NCBI RefSeq assembly: GCF_016774335.1
Contig: NZ_JAETWA010000047.1
Coordinates: 248,001-312,000 of the forward strand
Origin: Luteimonas saliphila
Lineage (GTDB): Bacteria > Pseudomonadota > Gammaproteobacteria > Xanthomonadales > Xanthomonadaceae
Reading direction: 5' to 3'
Length of the DNA: 64,000 bases
The notes under the pieces were generated by a model. That model was given only the letters and a program-made list of their open reading frames with translations, did not search any database and was not told where the DNA came from. The position numbers and the translations under genes were made by a program. This document shows, in pieces, positions 19,491 to 27,963 of the stretch. The stretch's first letter is position 1; each line of letters starts with the position of its first letter.

Positions 19491-20396
19491 TCAGTCCGCG
19501 GCGCCGGCACCCTCCTTCAGGAAATCCACGAACGCCCGGAGCGGCGCCGGCACGTGCCGGCGGTCGTGGTAGTACAGATAGGGACCGTCGAAGGACTGCC
19601 ACCAGTCTTCCAGTACCGGCCGCAGGGTGCCCTGGTCGAGGAACGGGCGCAGGTATTCCTCGAACGTATAGATTATGCCGACGCCGCCCAGGGCGGCGCC
19701 GACCTCCAGGTCCTGCGAGGAAGTCAGCAGCGGGCCCTGGGGCGCGATGCGGACGGTGCGTCCCTTCCGCTCGAGTTCCCACACGCCCAGCTTGCCGCTT
19801 TCGAAGCGATGGCCGATCAGGCGGTGTGCGGGCAGTTCCCTGGGGTGCCGCGGGGTGCCGTGCTTCGCCAGGTAGGCGGGAGAGGCCGCTGCGACGAAGC
19901 GCTGCCGGCGCGGGCCGATCGGCACGGCGATCATGTCCCGGGCCAGGCTTTCCTCGTAGCGTACGCCCGCGTCGTAGCCGGCGGCCAGGATGTCGATGTG
20001 GGTGTTGTCCATCGCGACTTCGACGGTCAGCCCGGGATGCCGCTGCAGGAACGCGGGCATCAGCGTCGGCAGCACGAAACGCGCCACCGGCACCGGGACG
20101 TTGAGCCGCAGGTTGCCGACCGGCCCATCCGCGCTGTCGTCGAGGTCGTCGAACGCGGCGCCGATTTCGTCCAGCGCCGGGCGTAGCCGCCGCAGCAGGC
20201 GTGCGCCGGCCTCGGTCGGGGTCACGCTGCGCGTGGTCCGGTTGAGCAGCCTGACGCCAAGATCGGACTCGAGCCTGCGGATGCAGTCGCTGAGCGACGA
20301 GGCCGACATGCCGCGCCTGTGCGCGGCGACTCTGAAGCCGCCCGCATCCGCCACCGCCGCGAACAGGGCGACGTCGCTCAGGTTGGGCTGGCGCAT
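19491..20396 (-). CDS. LysR-family transcriptional regulator
   Basis: 301-aa LysR-type regulator. The winged HTH covers residues 1-60 ('VALFAAVADAGGFRVAAHRR', 'MSASSLSDCIRRLESDLGVR', 'LLNRTTRSVTPTEAG'), followed by the periplasmic-binding-like effector domain ('DILAAGYDAGVRYEESLARDMI', in CrgA/DmlR style). A strong GGAGGAG 8 nt before ATG 20396 decides the start. It is divergent from the SDR gene at 20566 with 169 bp between them, so it most likely regulates that gene. Confidence 0.9.
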   Translation of the reverse strand: MRQPNLSDVALFAAVADAGGFRVAAHRRGMSASSLSDCIRRLESDLGVRLLNRTTRSVTPTEAGARLLRRLRPALDEIGAAFDDLDDSADGPVGNLRLNVPVPVARFVLPTLMPAFLQRHPGLTVEVAMDNTHIDILAAGYDAGVRYEESLARDMIAVPIGPRRQRFVAAASPAYLAKHGTPRHPRELPAHRLIGHRFESGKLGVWELERKGRTVRIAPQGPLLTSSQDLEVGAALGGVGIIYTFEEYLRPFLDQGTLRPVLEDWWQSFDGPYLYYHDRRHVPAPLRAFVDFLKEGAGAAD

Positions 20397-20565
20397 GTCG
20401 CGGCCTCCTCCGGCTGACCTGCAATTGTACGACTGAACGTACACGGCATCCAGATTTACCCGGCTTATCAAGCGCAATCACGGCGCCAACAATGCCTGGG
20501 CGTCGACGCGGCGCCGCCTGCCGGAGCCCCCGCCGACCTCCCCCATCAAGCACGAGGAGTGGACC

Positions 20566-21609
20566 ATGAGGACTGTTCGAACCCACCATTCGCCCGACCG
20601 CGCGCCGCGGTCGCGCAGGCGTTTCACGGCGGCGGGGCTGGCCCTGGGCTTCCTGCTCGAGGCCGGCAACGCCTTCGCGCAACACCCGCCCAAGCCGGAC
20701 TGGACCCTCGCGGACATGCCCTCGCAGGCCGGTCGCATCTTCCTGGTCACCGGCGGCACCAGCGGCATGGGCTTCGAGGACGCCAAGGCCCTGGGCGCGG
20801 CGGGCGCACGGGTGGTGATCGCCGCGCGCAATCCGCAGCGCGGGGAAGAAGCGGTCGCGCGCATCCGGCGCGAACATCCGGAGGCCCAGGTCCAGTTCGA
20901 AGCCGTGGACCTGTCCGACCTGTCCTCGGTGCGCGCCCTGGGCGAACGACTCGCCGCCACCCTGCCCCGGCTCGACGGCCTGATCAACAACGCCGCGATC
21001 ATGGCGCCGCCAGAGCGCGGCGTCTCGGCCGACGGCTTCGAATCGCAGCTGGCCACCAACTACATCGGCCACTTCGCGCTCACCGCGCAGGTGCTGCCGC
21101 TGCTGCGCAGGAGCGAATCGCCACGCGTCGTCACCCTGGCCAGCATCGCGGTCGCGCGCGGCGCCATCGACTTCGACGACCTGCAGTCGACCCGCCGCTA
21201 CGACCCGTACCGCGCCTACGCCCAGTCCAAGCTGGCGTGCCTGATGTTCGCGTTCGAGCTGCAGCGACGCAGCGACGCCGCGGGCTGGGGCATCCGCAGC
21301 ATCGCCGCCCACCCGGGCGTCGCCGTGACCGAGCTGGTGCGGCGTGGCCCGGGGCTGGACAGCGAATTCGGGCGCGAATGGGCCAGCGAGCGCGAGGAGT
21401 ACCACTCGCCCGCCCAGGGCGCGTTGCCGACCCTGTACGCCGCCACCGCGCCCGAGGCGCAGGGCGGCGCGTACTACGGGCCCATCGGCGAGGAGGAGAA
21501 GCGCGGACCGCTCGGCCTGGCCACGGTACCCGCCGCCGCCAGGGACGTCGAAGCGGCCGCACGCCTGTGGGCGGAAACCGAACGTCTGGCCGGCCTCGGC
21601 TTCCGCTGA
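20566..21609 (+). CDS. short-chain dehydrogenase/reductase with exported-type N-terminus
   Basis: Retinol-dehydrogenase-like SDR of 347 aa. The cofactor motif is 'TGGTSGMG', followed by 'LINNAAIM' and the catalytic 'YAQSK'. Unusually for an SDR, it begins with 'RAPRSRRRFTAAGLALGFLLEAGNAFA', which resembles a twin-arginine or Sec signal ending in an Ala-x-Ala site near residue 38; a periplasmic, cofactor-loaded enzyme exported by Tat is possible. GAGGAG lies 8-9 nt before the ATG. Divergent from the LysR gene and followed after 14 bp by a transporter gene. Confidence 0.85.
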   Translation: MRTVRTHHSPDRAPRSRRRFTAAGLALGFLLEAGNAFAQHPPKPDWTLADMPSQAGRIFLVTGGTSGMGFEDAKALGAAGARVVIAARNPQRGEEAVARIRREHPEAQVQFEAVDLSDLSSVRALGERLAATLPRLDGLINNAAIMAPPERGVSADGFESQLATNYIGHFALTAQVLPLLRRSESPRVVTLASIAVARGAIDFDDLQSTRRYDPYRAYAQSKLACLMFAFELQRRSDAAGWGIRSIAAHPGVAVTELVRRGPGLDSEFGREWASEREEYHSPAQGALPTLYAATAPEAQGGAYYGPIGEEEKRGPLGLATVPAAARDVEAAARLWAETERLAGLGFR

Positions 21610-21623
21610 CCGGCGCCGCCATC

Positions 21624-22982
21624 ATGCCGACCGCAACCCTGGCGCGGCGCCTCGGCGCCGCGATCAATGCCGAACGCCATGAACTGGCGCCCGCCCTCAC
21701 CGGCTTCGCCCTGTTCTTCTGCCTGTTTTCCGGCTACTTCATGCTGCGGCCGGTGCGCGAGTCGATGGGCATCATGGCCGGCGTCGAGCACCTGCAATGG
21801 CTGTTCACCGCGACCTTCGTGTCCACGCTGGCGGTCGTGCCATTGTTCGCGTGGCTCGGCTCACGGGTGCCGCGCCGGCATTTCGCGGACTGGGTGTACG
21901 GCGTGTTCTGCGTGAACCTGCTGGCGTTCGCGGGCGCGTTCCATTTCGCCGGCGAGAGCGTCTGGATCGCGCGCGCGTTCTACGTGTGGATCTCGGTCTA
22001 CAACCTGTTCGTGGTCTCGGTGACGTGGAGCCTGATGGCCGACGTGTTCGACGGGCGCCAGGCGCGACGCCTGTTCGCGTTCATCGCCGCCGGCGCCAGT
22101 GTCGGCGGCCTGGTCGGCCCTGCGGCGAGCGCCTTGCTGGTCGGCGCGACCGGCGAGGCCGGGCTGGTGCTGCTCGCCGGCCTGCTGCTCGGCCTGGCGC
22201 TGGCGCTCAAGGCGCCATTGATGCGCTGGCGCGAGACCGGCGGCGCCGGCAGGCCCGGCGCGCCGCCCGCCGAGAGCACCCGCAGGCCGATCGCCGGCAA
22301 CCCGTTCAGCGGCATGACGCGGGTGCTCCGCTCGCCCTACCTGCTGGCGGTGGGCGCCTTCGTCGTGTTGCTGGCGACGGTCACCACCTTCCTGTACTTC
22401 GAGCAGGCGCGGTTCGTCGCAGGGTATTTTCCCGATCGCGCTTCGCAGATCCGTGTCTTCGGGCTCATCGATGTCGCGGTGCAGGCCGGTGCGCTCGGGT
22501 CGCAACTGTTCGTCACCGGACGCATCGCCCAGAAGCTGGGCGTGCGCGTGCTGCTGGCGATCGTGCCGATCGTGGTCTGCATGGGCTTCATCGGGCTTGC
22601 GCTGGCGCCGAGCTTCGCGATGCTCGCGGCCCTGATGATCGTGCGCCGCATCGGCGAGCACGCCTTCGTCCGGCCCGGCCGCGAGATGCTGTTCGCGCCG
22701 CTGGACGCGGAGAGCAAGTACAAGGCCAAGGGCTTCATCGACACGGTGGTCTATCGCGCGGGCGACGCCGGCAGCGCCTGGGTCAAGAGCGCGCTCGACC
22801 TGATCGGCCAGGGCACGGTGCTGGTGGCGCTGGTCGGTGCCGCCTGCGCACTGGCCTGGGGCGGACTGGGCTGGCTGATCGGCCGGCGGGCGGATCGCAT
22901 GGGCGGCAGAGCGGACACCGACGCTCGCGATCATGCAGGACCGCAAGTCCTGAAGACGCTGGCGGCCCGTCGCGGATCGTGA
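21624..22982 (+). CDS. MFS / NTP:NDP-exchanger-like (TLC family) transporter
   Basis: Membrane protein of 452 aa with about twelve helices. The segment 'CLFSGYFMLRPVRESMGIMAG' near residue 35 is the signature of nucleotide transporter-like proteins found in free-living proteobacteria, related to the chlamydial/rickettsial ATP/ADP translocases but annotated generically as MFS. The substrate in free-living bacteria is unknown. Its ATG (21624) comes 14 bp after the SDR stop, suggesting one transcript and possibly LysR control. Confidence 0.75.
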   Translation: MPTATLARRLGAAINAERHELAPALTGFALFFCLFSGYFMLRPVRESMGIMAGVEHLQWLFTATFVSTLAVVPLFAWLGSRVPRRHFADWVYGVFCVNLLAFAGAFHFAGESVWIARAFYVWISVYNLFVVSVTWSLMADVFDGRQARRLFAFIAAGASVGGLVGPAASALLVGATGEAGLVLLAGLLLGLALALKAPLMRWRETGGAGRPGAPPAESTRRPIAGNPFSGMTRVLRSPYLLAVGAFVVLLATVTTFLYFEQARFVAGYFPDRASQIRVFGLIDVAVQAGALGSQLFVTGRIAQKLGVRVLLAIVPIVVCMGFIGLALAPSFAMLAALMIVRRIGEHAFVRPGREMLFAPLDAESKYKAKGFIDTVVYRAGDAGSAWVKSALDLIGQGTVLVALVGAACALAWGGLGWLIGRRADRMGGRADTDARDHAGPQVLKTLAARRGS

Positions 22983-23341
22983 GCCGTCGCGGTGGTGCAC
23001 ACATGGCGGCAAGCAGCGGACGCCAGGTGGCGGACCAGCCATCGAAAAGCTGATGTACCTGATTGAGGTATAAGGATTCTTTACAGTAACAACAGCGTCG
23101 ACTCGCGCTCTGACTCACGTCCAGTTGCTGGGTCCGCGCCCTCACACCTCGAACCAAGATTGGCGCTCCCGACCGGTCCAGATCGATCATCTGCATGAGG
23201 TGCGTTTTAACGGATTACGTATTGTCGGCATGAGCACGCTCGACGCCCTGCAGGAGGCACCACCTGTTGGCGTGATCCGCTCGCCCATGATCGATCACCG
23301 GCTGCTTCCGACCCGTTGCATTCGACGCTGCGCGAACGCAT
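22983..23341. other. intergenic region, no convincing gene
   Basis: About 360 bp between two convergent genes. Base composition drops here (for example the AT-rich 23052-23095), marking the left border of a lower-GC segment that runs to about 25.5 kb. Short open frames are present but none has a ribosome site or recognisable product. No terminal repeats of an insertion sequence were seen. Confidence 0.5.
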
Positions 23342-24910
23342 TCATCTCCCGGTTGATTGTGGATGAACCATGTCGCCGGCATCACTGCGCCACAGGCTCG
23401 GGGAACGATCTGATCCATGCATGGGGCAGACGGGAGGGTCCTCGACCGTCCACGGCACCAGGGTAAGCGCGTAGGCCACCTCAAGCGCGCTGTCCTGGCT
23501 CGTGCCCGGCAAGTCGGGGGACACTGGACAGTGTGGTGGAACACCGCGGCCAAGTGGAAGGTCGTCCCAGGCGAAACGGAACTTCAGTAGTGGAATGTGC
23601 AGCAGCATTCCACTGTTGGGTAGCCGAACTTCCCACGTATATCCACTGGTATTGCCGGCGTGCGCTCCCGCCACTTCTTCGCCCACGAACAAGCCACGTT
23701 GCACGTGGTAGAGCATCGAAGAGAGTTCTGCGGCTCCCGAGAATGTCTCACCGCCCGCCAGCACGATGAGCCGGCCGTCGAACAGGGGCGACCTGGCTTG
23801 CCAATGCGACATCAGCCCTTCGGGCGGCTCGTTGCGGCGGGACAGGTGGCCATTGGGAAGGCGCTCCTGAGCTGCCAGTTCCTGCTTGTCGAAAACCTCC
23901 ACCGAGTACAGGCGTCCCTGTCTGTCGGCCACGGAAAGCGACGCGTCACGGGCTTCCACCGAGGCGTACTTTCGTAACGGATCGCGGACGAAGTAGGAGA
24001 ACAGGTAGTTCTCATTGCCCTCCGACCCGCCGCCATTCCGGCGGAGATCGAGGATCAAGTTGCGTGCTCCGCGCGTGTTCAGCGTCTCGAACAGTTGACG
24101 GATGACGGTTCGATAGTCGCTTCCGGCTTCGCGATAAAGCCGATTGCTGAAGGTCGGAACCAGCAGCCGGGCCGTCTGGCCGTCCAGCCACTCAAGGCTG
24201 GCCAGCGGTGACTCCTCGGGTCTCGTCGGTGCCGTTCGTGCCGCGGCGGCAATGCCTGCGACCACCCGTTCGTTGATCTCGCCGGAGGCATCCTGCAAGC
24301 GTAGACGGTAACGCTTGGCGCCTCCCCGCATCCAATAGCGTAACTTCGCATAGCCTGCGCCCCCGGCTTCACGCATCGCGCCGGTGGCGATCCGGCCGTC
24401 GTGTCCCAGCGCCGCCATCGACTCCCTCACCAGGTCGTCCGCCGACTCTCCGTCGATGGCCAGTAAGCGGGTGCCGGGAGACACGTTGGCGGCATCTCCC
24501 CATCCCATCTCGACCCAGGCTCCTCCTTCCGTCCAGTGAATGTCGAGCGGAAGCAACCCTTGACCCTGCCGGTCCATGCGTTTCATCGCCGGGCTACGCT
24601 GCAGGAACAGATGACCTTCGCCGATCCGGCTGAGCAGCGGCCTGAGCACGCGAAACAACCCCTGTGCGTCTTCCGCGTAGGGAAGCATTTGACGCGCTTC
24701 CTGTTTGGCGAGCCGCCAGGCGCGCTCGGATTGGAACCACGTCGCATCCGGAAGAGCGGCCTCGACCGCTTTCACGGCTAGATCGAAGTCCTCTTCCACC
24801 TGCGCAGGCGTCATGACGGTTGAAGTGTTGTCGGGCGCCGCGCTCAAGCCTGTGGGCAGGCATGCAGCGGCTAGAAACAGCCACCTCGTCCACGGATTGA
24901 CCTGGTTCAT
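23342..24910 (-). CDS. S41-family (C-terminal processing type) peptidase, secreted
   Basis: Predicted exported serine peptidase, 522 aa. Residues 1-27 form a signal peptide ('LFLAAACLPTGLSAA'). The tail-specific-protease fold is seen as 'VSPGTRLLAIDGESADDLV' (PDZ-like), 'GARNLILDLRRNGGGSEGN', and the nucleophile region 'GGETFSGAAELSSML'. The last 45 or so residues are atypical and may be frame read-through beyond the natural end. Codon use is visibly less GC-rich than in flanking core genes, suggesting horizontal acquisition. Start ATG 24910 is chosen because an alternative at 24946 lacks a ribosome site. Only 51 bp separate it from the divergent HTH-cupin gene. Confidence 0.8.
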   Translation of the reverse strand: MNQVNPWTRWLFLAAACLPTGLSAAPDNTSTVMTPAQVEEDFDLAVKAVEAALPDATWFQSERAWRLAKQEARQMLPYAEDAQGLFRVLRPLLSRIGEGHLFLQRSPAMKRMDRQGQGLLPLDIHWTEGGAWVEMGWGDAANVSPGTRLLAIDGESADDLVRESMAALGHDGRIATGAMREAGGAGYAKLRYWMRGGAKRYRLRLQDASGEINERVVAGIAAAARTAPTRPEESPLASLEWLDGQTARLLVPTFSNRLYREAGSDYRTVIRQLFETLNTRGARNLILDLRRNGGGSEGNENYLFSYFVRDPLRKYASVEARDASLSVADRQGRLYSVEVFDKQELAAQERLPNGHLSRRNEPPEGLMSHWQARSPLFDGRLIVLAGGETFSGAAELSSMLYHVQRGLFVGEEVAGAHAGNTSGYTWEVRLPNSGMLLHIPLLKFRFAWDDLPLGRGVPPHCPVSPDLPGTSQDSALEVAYALTLVPWTVEDPPVCPMHGSDRSPSLWRSDAGDMVHPQSTGR

Positions 24911-24961
24911 CGTTCGGCGCCTAATAGGCAAAATATTGCTTTTCATTGGAGGCGAATAAGT

Positions 24962-25513
24962 TTGCCTAGTCAACCCATCCCGGAATTCCTGGCGTACGTC
25001 GCGCACAACGTGAAGGCGCGCCGCCTTGCGGCCGGCCTGAGCCAGCGTTCGCTCGCCGACGCTGCGGGTGTGAGCTTGCGCATGGTGGGAGCGATCGAGA
25101 ACGGCACCAGCAGCGTGAGCACCTCCACCCTGGACCGGCTGGCGATCGTATTGGGTGCCAGTCTTGCGGAGTTGGTGGCCAATCCGCAGAGCCCATCGAC
25201 GCAGCAGCCGCGGCGACCGGGATGGAAGGGGCGCTACGGGGGAACCGGCACGTTGTTGTCCAGCGTCCGTGCTGCGCGCGAAGTGGAAACCTGGGAATGG
25301 CGGCTGGAGCCGGGCGAGTCCTATCGCGCCGGCGCAGATCCTCAAGGCTGGCACGTGCAACTTGTGGTTGCCTTAGGCCAGGTGACCCTACTCATGAAAG
25401 GTGAGGAACGAACACTGCGCGTTGGTGCCCACGTGTTCGCCAGTGATCATCCACATGCGTTCGCCAATCGGGGGGAAAGCCAGGCGCACTTCTTCAGGAT
25501 GACCATTTGTTAG
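24962..25513 (+). CDS. XRE-family regulator with cupin domain (TTG start)
   Basis: 183-aa regulator: HTH at about residues 15-70 ('LAAGLSQRSLADAAGVSLRM', 'VGAIENGTSSVS'), then a C-terminal cupin ('WEWRLEPGESYRAGADPQGW', 'VALGQVTLLMKGEERTL'). No ATG precedes the HTH; TTG 24962 has a perfect GGAGG nine bases upstream (24948-24952), which decides the start. It is divergent from the S41 peptidase and probably controls it; the two 5' regions share the same 51 bp, so binding there would affect both. It has the same domain type as the regulator at 15142 but a different sequence. Confidence 0.85.
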   Translation: MPSQPIPEFLAYVAHNVKARRLAAGLSQRSLADAAGVSLRMVGAIENGTSSVSTSTLDRLAIVLGASLAELVANPQSPSTQQPRRPGWKGRYGGTGTLLSSVRAAREVETWEWRLEPGESYRAGADPQGWHVQLVVALGQVTLLMKGEERTLRVGAHVFASDHPHAFANRGESQAHFFRMTIC

Positions 25514-25773
25514 GCATGGCGTGCGCACACCGGTTTCTACACGAGGCTCGAGTACCCACTTTGGGGGCGGAATGGGCCCCGCCCGAGACTCGTGGCGATT
25601 GACGGACGAGCGCCAACCGTGAAAGCCGATCGCTGGCGGACTGGGTGCATGCGCGTTCAGGTGGCAGCTGTCGGCCGAACGGCGCCGTCCAGCCCTGAGC
25701 GATCACTAGAACCAGCAATGTGAGCTGCAGCAGGATGCCGGCCGCGAAATCGCTCTCCACGTCGAATGCGAAC

Positions 25774-26303
25774 TCAAAGCGGACTGCGCCACGAAGTCCG
25801 GTCGCGCGGCGACAACCTGTCGGGATCGTGCACGTCGAACAGGTCGTCTGCAGTCAACTGGTCCGGATAGAGCACGAGGTTCACGCCGCCCGGCTGTCGT
25901 GTCGACGGGAAGGCCAGACTGGCGGCCCGCGAGGCCAACACCCTATCGGCCATTTCCCAGGTCGGCGGCTCGATCCGTTGCCGGAACCACAGGTCCTTCC
26001 AGGCGCAGTCCCACTCCCGCCACAGCGCGTCCCACGCCGGCGAGAAGCCGCCGCTGAAATCGACAATCCGTGCGAGCGTCACCCGGTAAGCGGCCATCGT
26101 GCCGGGCGAGACAGCTGTTCGGCCTGGCCGTACTCGGCGATGGCGGTATCCGGCGTGGTCGACAGATACACCGCGTGCGTCCCCGGGCGGTTGAAGCGAC
26201 CGTCCTTGGCGGCAGCGCCGGCGCCGCTCTTGGGCTCGAACGCCCAGCTCGGCGTCAGGACGCGGTAGTACACCGCATCCGGCCCGACGCCATCGAAGAT
26301 CAT
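25774..26303 (-). pseudogene. RES-domain toxin gene with a one-base frameshift
   Basis: RES toxins degrade NAD+ and are paired with Xre/MbcA/ParS antitoxins. The N-terminal half ('YYRVLTPSWAFEPKSGAGAA', 'AKDGRFNRPGTHAVYLS', 'AIAEYGQAEQL') is read from ATG 26303, and the C-terminal half ('YRVTLARIVDFSGGF', 'VLYPDQLTADDLFDVHDPD') is in another frame from about 26097. The frames join if one G/C is added at 26100-26106 (GCCGGGC), giving about 176 aa, the normal length. Either a natural inactivating deletion or a sequencing error in a G run. The start overlaps the antitoxin stop by 4 bp (ATGA). Confidence 0.8.
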
Positions 26304-26686
26304 CCGGTCGCGCCGGCCGACAGGTTGATCAGGTAGTCGCGGAGGCCGTCGGCCGAGCCATCGGCCACCAACTGCTCGGCGGCGCGGCCATCCAACTCCA
26401 TCAGCGGCACGTTGCGGAACCAGAACACCGCCCGCTGCCGATCGCCGCCGGTCAGTTCCACCGCGATCGCCAGCACACTGGCGGCGCCGCGCAGATGGTC
26501 CTGCAGCTTTTCCGCATCCGGCGAACGGGTGGTCGTGGTGCGATGCACTTTCGCCAGTTCGGCCAGCCGCTGGGTACTGATGTGGTGCGTGTCGCTGAAG
26601 GCGGACGGCGAGAAGTAAGGCGCGCCGGGCTCCCGCAGGTCTTCCAGGAACCGGGCAGCATGATCGCGGTTCAGGACGGCGTTCAT
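26300..26686 (-). CDS. Xre/MbcA/ParS-type antitoxin (DUF2384)
   Basis: 128-aa antitoxin. A short N-terminal HTH-like part ('ISTQRLAELAKVHRTTTTR') precedes the DUF2384 domain ('KLQDHLRGAASVLAIAVELT', 'RAVFWFRNVPLMELDGRAAE', 'LVADGSADGLRDYLINLSAG'), which contacts the RES toxin. Start at ATG 26686 (MNAVLNRD) is preferred to an upstream frame extension at 26737 that would lie inside the promoter. It is the first gene of the operon and probably represses it through the iterons just upstream. Confidence 0.85.
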   Translation of the reverse strand: MNAVLNRDHAARFLEDLREPGAPYFSPSAFSDTHHISTQRLAELAKVHRTTTTRSPDAEKLQDHLRGAASVLAIAVELTGGDRQRAVFWFRNVPLMELDGRAAEQLVADGSADGLRDYLINLSAGATG

Positions 26687-26707
26687 GGGAGCACCAGGAT
26701 TGGGGTG

Positions 26708-26742
26708 TGATGCACTTATGATGCAATTTTGATGCATGTCAA
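26708..26742 (-). promoter_or_regulatory. TA promoter overlapped by three 11-bp-spaced TGATGCA iterons
   Basis: Three exact TGATGCA copies start at 26708, 26719 and 26730, spaced 11 bp (one helical turn), so all face the same side of DNA. On the minus strand -35 TTGACA (26742-26737), 17-bp spacer and -10 ATAAGT (26719-26714) overlap the iterons, placing transcription start about 20 nt before the antitoxin ATG. Typical of antitoxin autoregulation. Confidence 0.75.
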
Positions 26743-27130
26743 CTTTTCACCCGGTGGCCTCCGCCATTCCCATTCCGCCGACAACACTTCCTCGTCCGCC
26801 AGACGGTCGCGCGGCTCCGGCTTCGATCAGGCTGCGGACGGGGGGATTCAGATCCCGGCCCGCCGCGATCACGCTCACCGCCGGCGGCCGCCTGGCCGGC
26901 ATGTGCTGGACATCGAGGCAACGCCGACACGGGTTGCCGACCTTCCGGATCTCTCGCTGGCTGCCGAACCCGGCCATGCCCGATGCGATCGCGAGCGCGG
27001 GGTTCCACCGCCGATAGCGCTGATGCGCCCACACGGCGATCCGGTCGCCGTGCGCCCCTGCGGGCGCCACCTGGACGCATGCGTACAACGGCAGCGCAAC
27101 GGCCCCGAAAGATGCCGGATAGCGGAAGAA
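26743..27130. other. intergenic region between TA promoter and tRNA gene
   Basis: About 390 bp. Several overlapping open frames exist on both strands, none with a ribosome site or recognisable protein. No direct repeat of the tRNA 3' end was found that would mark an integrated element. Confidence 0.5.
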
Positions 27131-27203
27131 TGGGCCCACCAGGACTCGAACCTGGAACCAAGGGATTATGAGTCCCCTGCTCTGACCATTGAGCTATAGG
27201 CCC
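27131..27203 (-). tRNA. tRNA-Ile2 (anticodon CAU, lysidine-modified)
   Basis: 73-nt cloverleaf on the minus strand. Acceptor GGGCCTA (27203-27197) pairs with TGGGCCC near the 3' end with one G-T pair; D arm 'GCTCAATGGTCAGAGC'; anticodon stem 'GGGAC-TCATAAT-CCC' with CAT anticodon; T arm 'CCAGGTTCGAGTCCTGG'; discriminator A. The body matches tRNA-Ile2 of E. coli type, with CAU read as isoleucine after TilS modification, rather than tRNA-Met. The 3' CCA is not encoded. Confidence 0.9.
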
Positions 27204-27408
27204 GCGCCGTGGCCATTATCACCGCGGCGGATGCAGATGCGCAGGCGGGTACGGTCGCGGGACGTGCCGGCAGCGCCTCCGGCACCGGGATGCCGAGTTC
27301 GCCCCTTGATGTCCGGGCCGCTGGCCTCACCGCCGCTTTGCGCGCCACAGCCGCCGGGGGTAGAGTCCGCCGTGACCGCCCCGAGGGCGCAGTCGCGTTG
27401 CCTTGGGC

Positions 27409-27963
27409 ATGTCCAGCGAGATCACCCGGCTGCTGCAGGAGCACCATCGCGGCGACCGCGAGGCGTTCGACCGTGTGGTGCCGCTGGTGTTCGACCGCCT
27501 GCGTGCGATCGCGCGCGGGCAGCTGGCGCGCGGCGGCGGCCGCGGCGCCACCATGGACACCGGCGTGCTGGTGCAGGAAACCTACCTGCAGCTGGCCGAC
27601 GAACAGGGCGTGGACTGGAACGACCGCGGACACTTCTTCGCGATCTGCGCGCGGGCGATGCGCCGCATCCTGGTGGACCACGCGCGCATGCGACATGCGG
27701 CCAAGCGCGGCGGCGGGCTGCAAGCGGTCACGCTCACCGCCGACATCGCCGCGGTCGACGACCGGCTCGAACTCGTGACCGGCGTGGACCGCGCGGTGGA
27801 CGAACTGGCGGCGTTCAACCCGCGCCTGGCGCAGGTGGTGGAATGCCGCTTCTTCGCCGGCATGAGCGAGGAGGAAACCGCGATCGCGCTCGACAGCTCG
27901 CTGCGCACGGTGCAGCGCGACTGGATGCGCGCACGGGCCTGGCTGCTGAAGGCGCTGGGATGA
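27409..27963 (+). CDS. ECF-type RNA polymerase sigma factor (Sig70_X6 group)
   Basis: 184-aa extracytoplasmic-function sigma factor. Region 2 is seen as 'VLVQETYLQLADEQGVDWND', 'RGHFFAICARAMRRILVDHA' (the 'RRILVDHAR' signature of this subgroup) and region 4 as 'VVECRFFAGMSEEETAIALDS' with 'RTVQRDWMRARAWL'. Start at ATG 27409; a TTG two codons earlier is possible. The stop overlaps the kinase gene start (ATGA), so it is coupled to a Ser/Thr kinase, a standard arrangement in this group where the kinase is thought to control the sigma factor instead of an anti-sigma. Confidence 0.92.
   Translation: MSSEITRLLQEHHRGDREAFDRVVPLVFDRLRAIARGQLARGGGRGATMDTGVLVQETYLQLADEQGVDWNDRGHFFAICARAMRRILVDHARMRHAAKRGGGLQAVTLTADIAAVDDRLELVTGVDRAVDELAAFNPRLAQVVECRFFAGMSEEETAIALDSSLRTVQRDWMRARAWLLKALG

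Noticed and set aside
25494-25760. 88-codon minus-strand frame with a hydrophobic start
   Set aside because: It overlaps the HTH-cupin gene end, has no ribosome site, and the rest of the sequence is low-complexity; not supported.
26739-27199. Overlapping open frames on both strands between the TA promoter and the tRNA
   Set aside because: No family resemblance or ribosome site, and one runs through the tRNA gene.
27131-27203. tRNA with CAU anticodon as tRNA-Met
   Set aside because: The body matches tRNA-Ile2 (anticodon stem GGGAC/CCC and acceptor GGGCCTA) rather than initiator or elongator Met.
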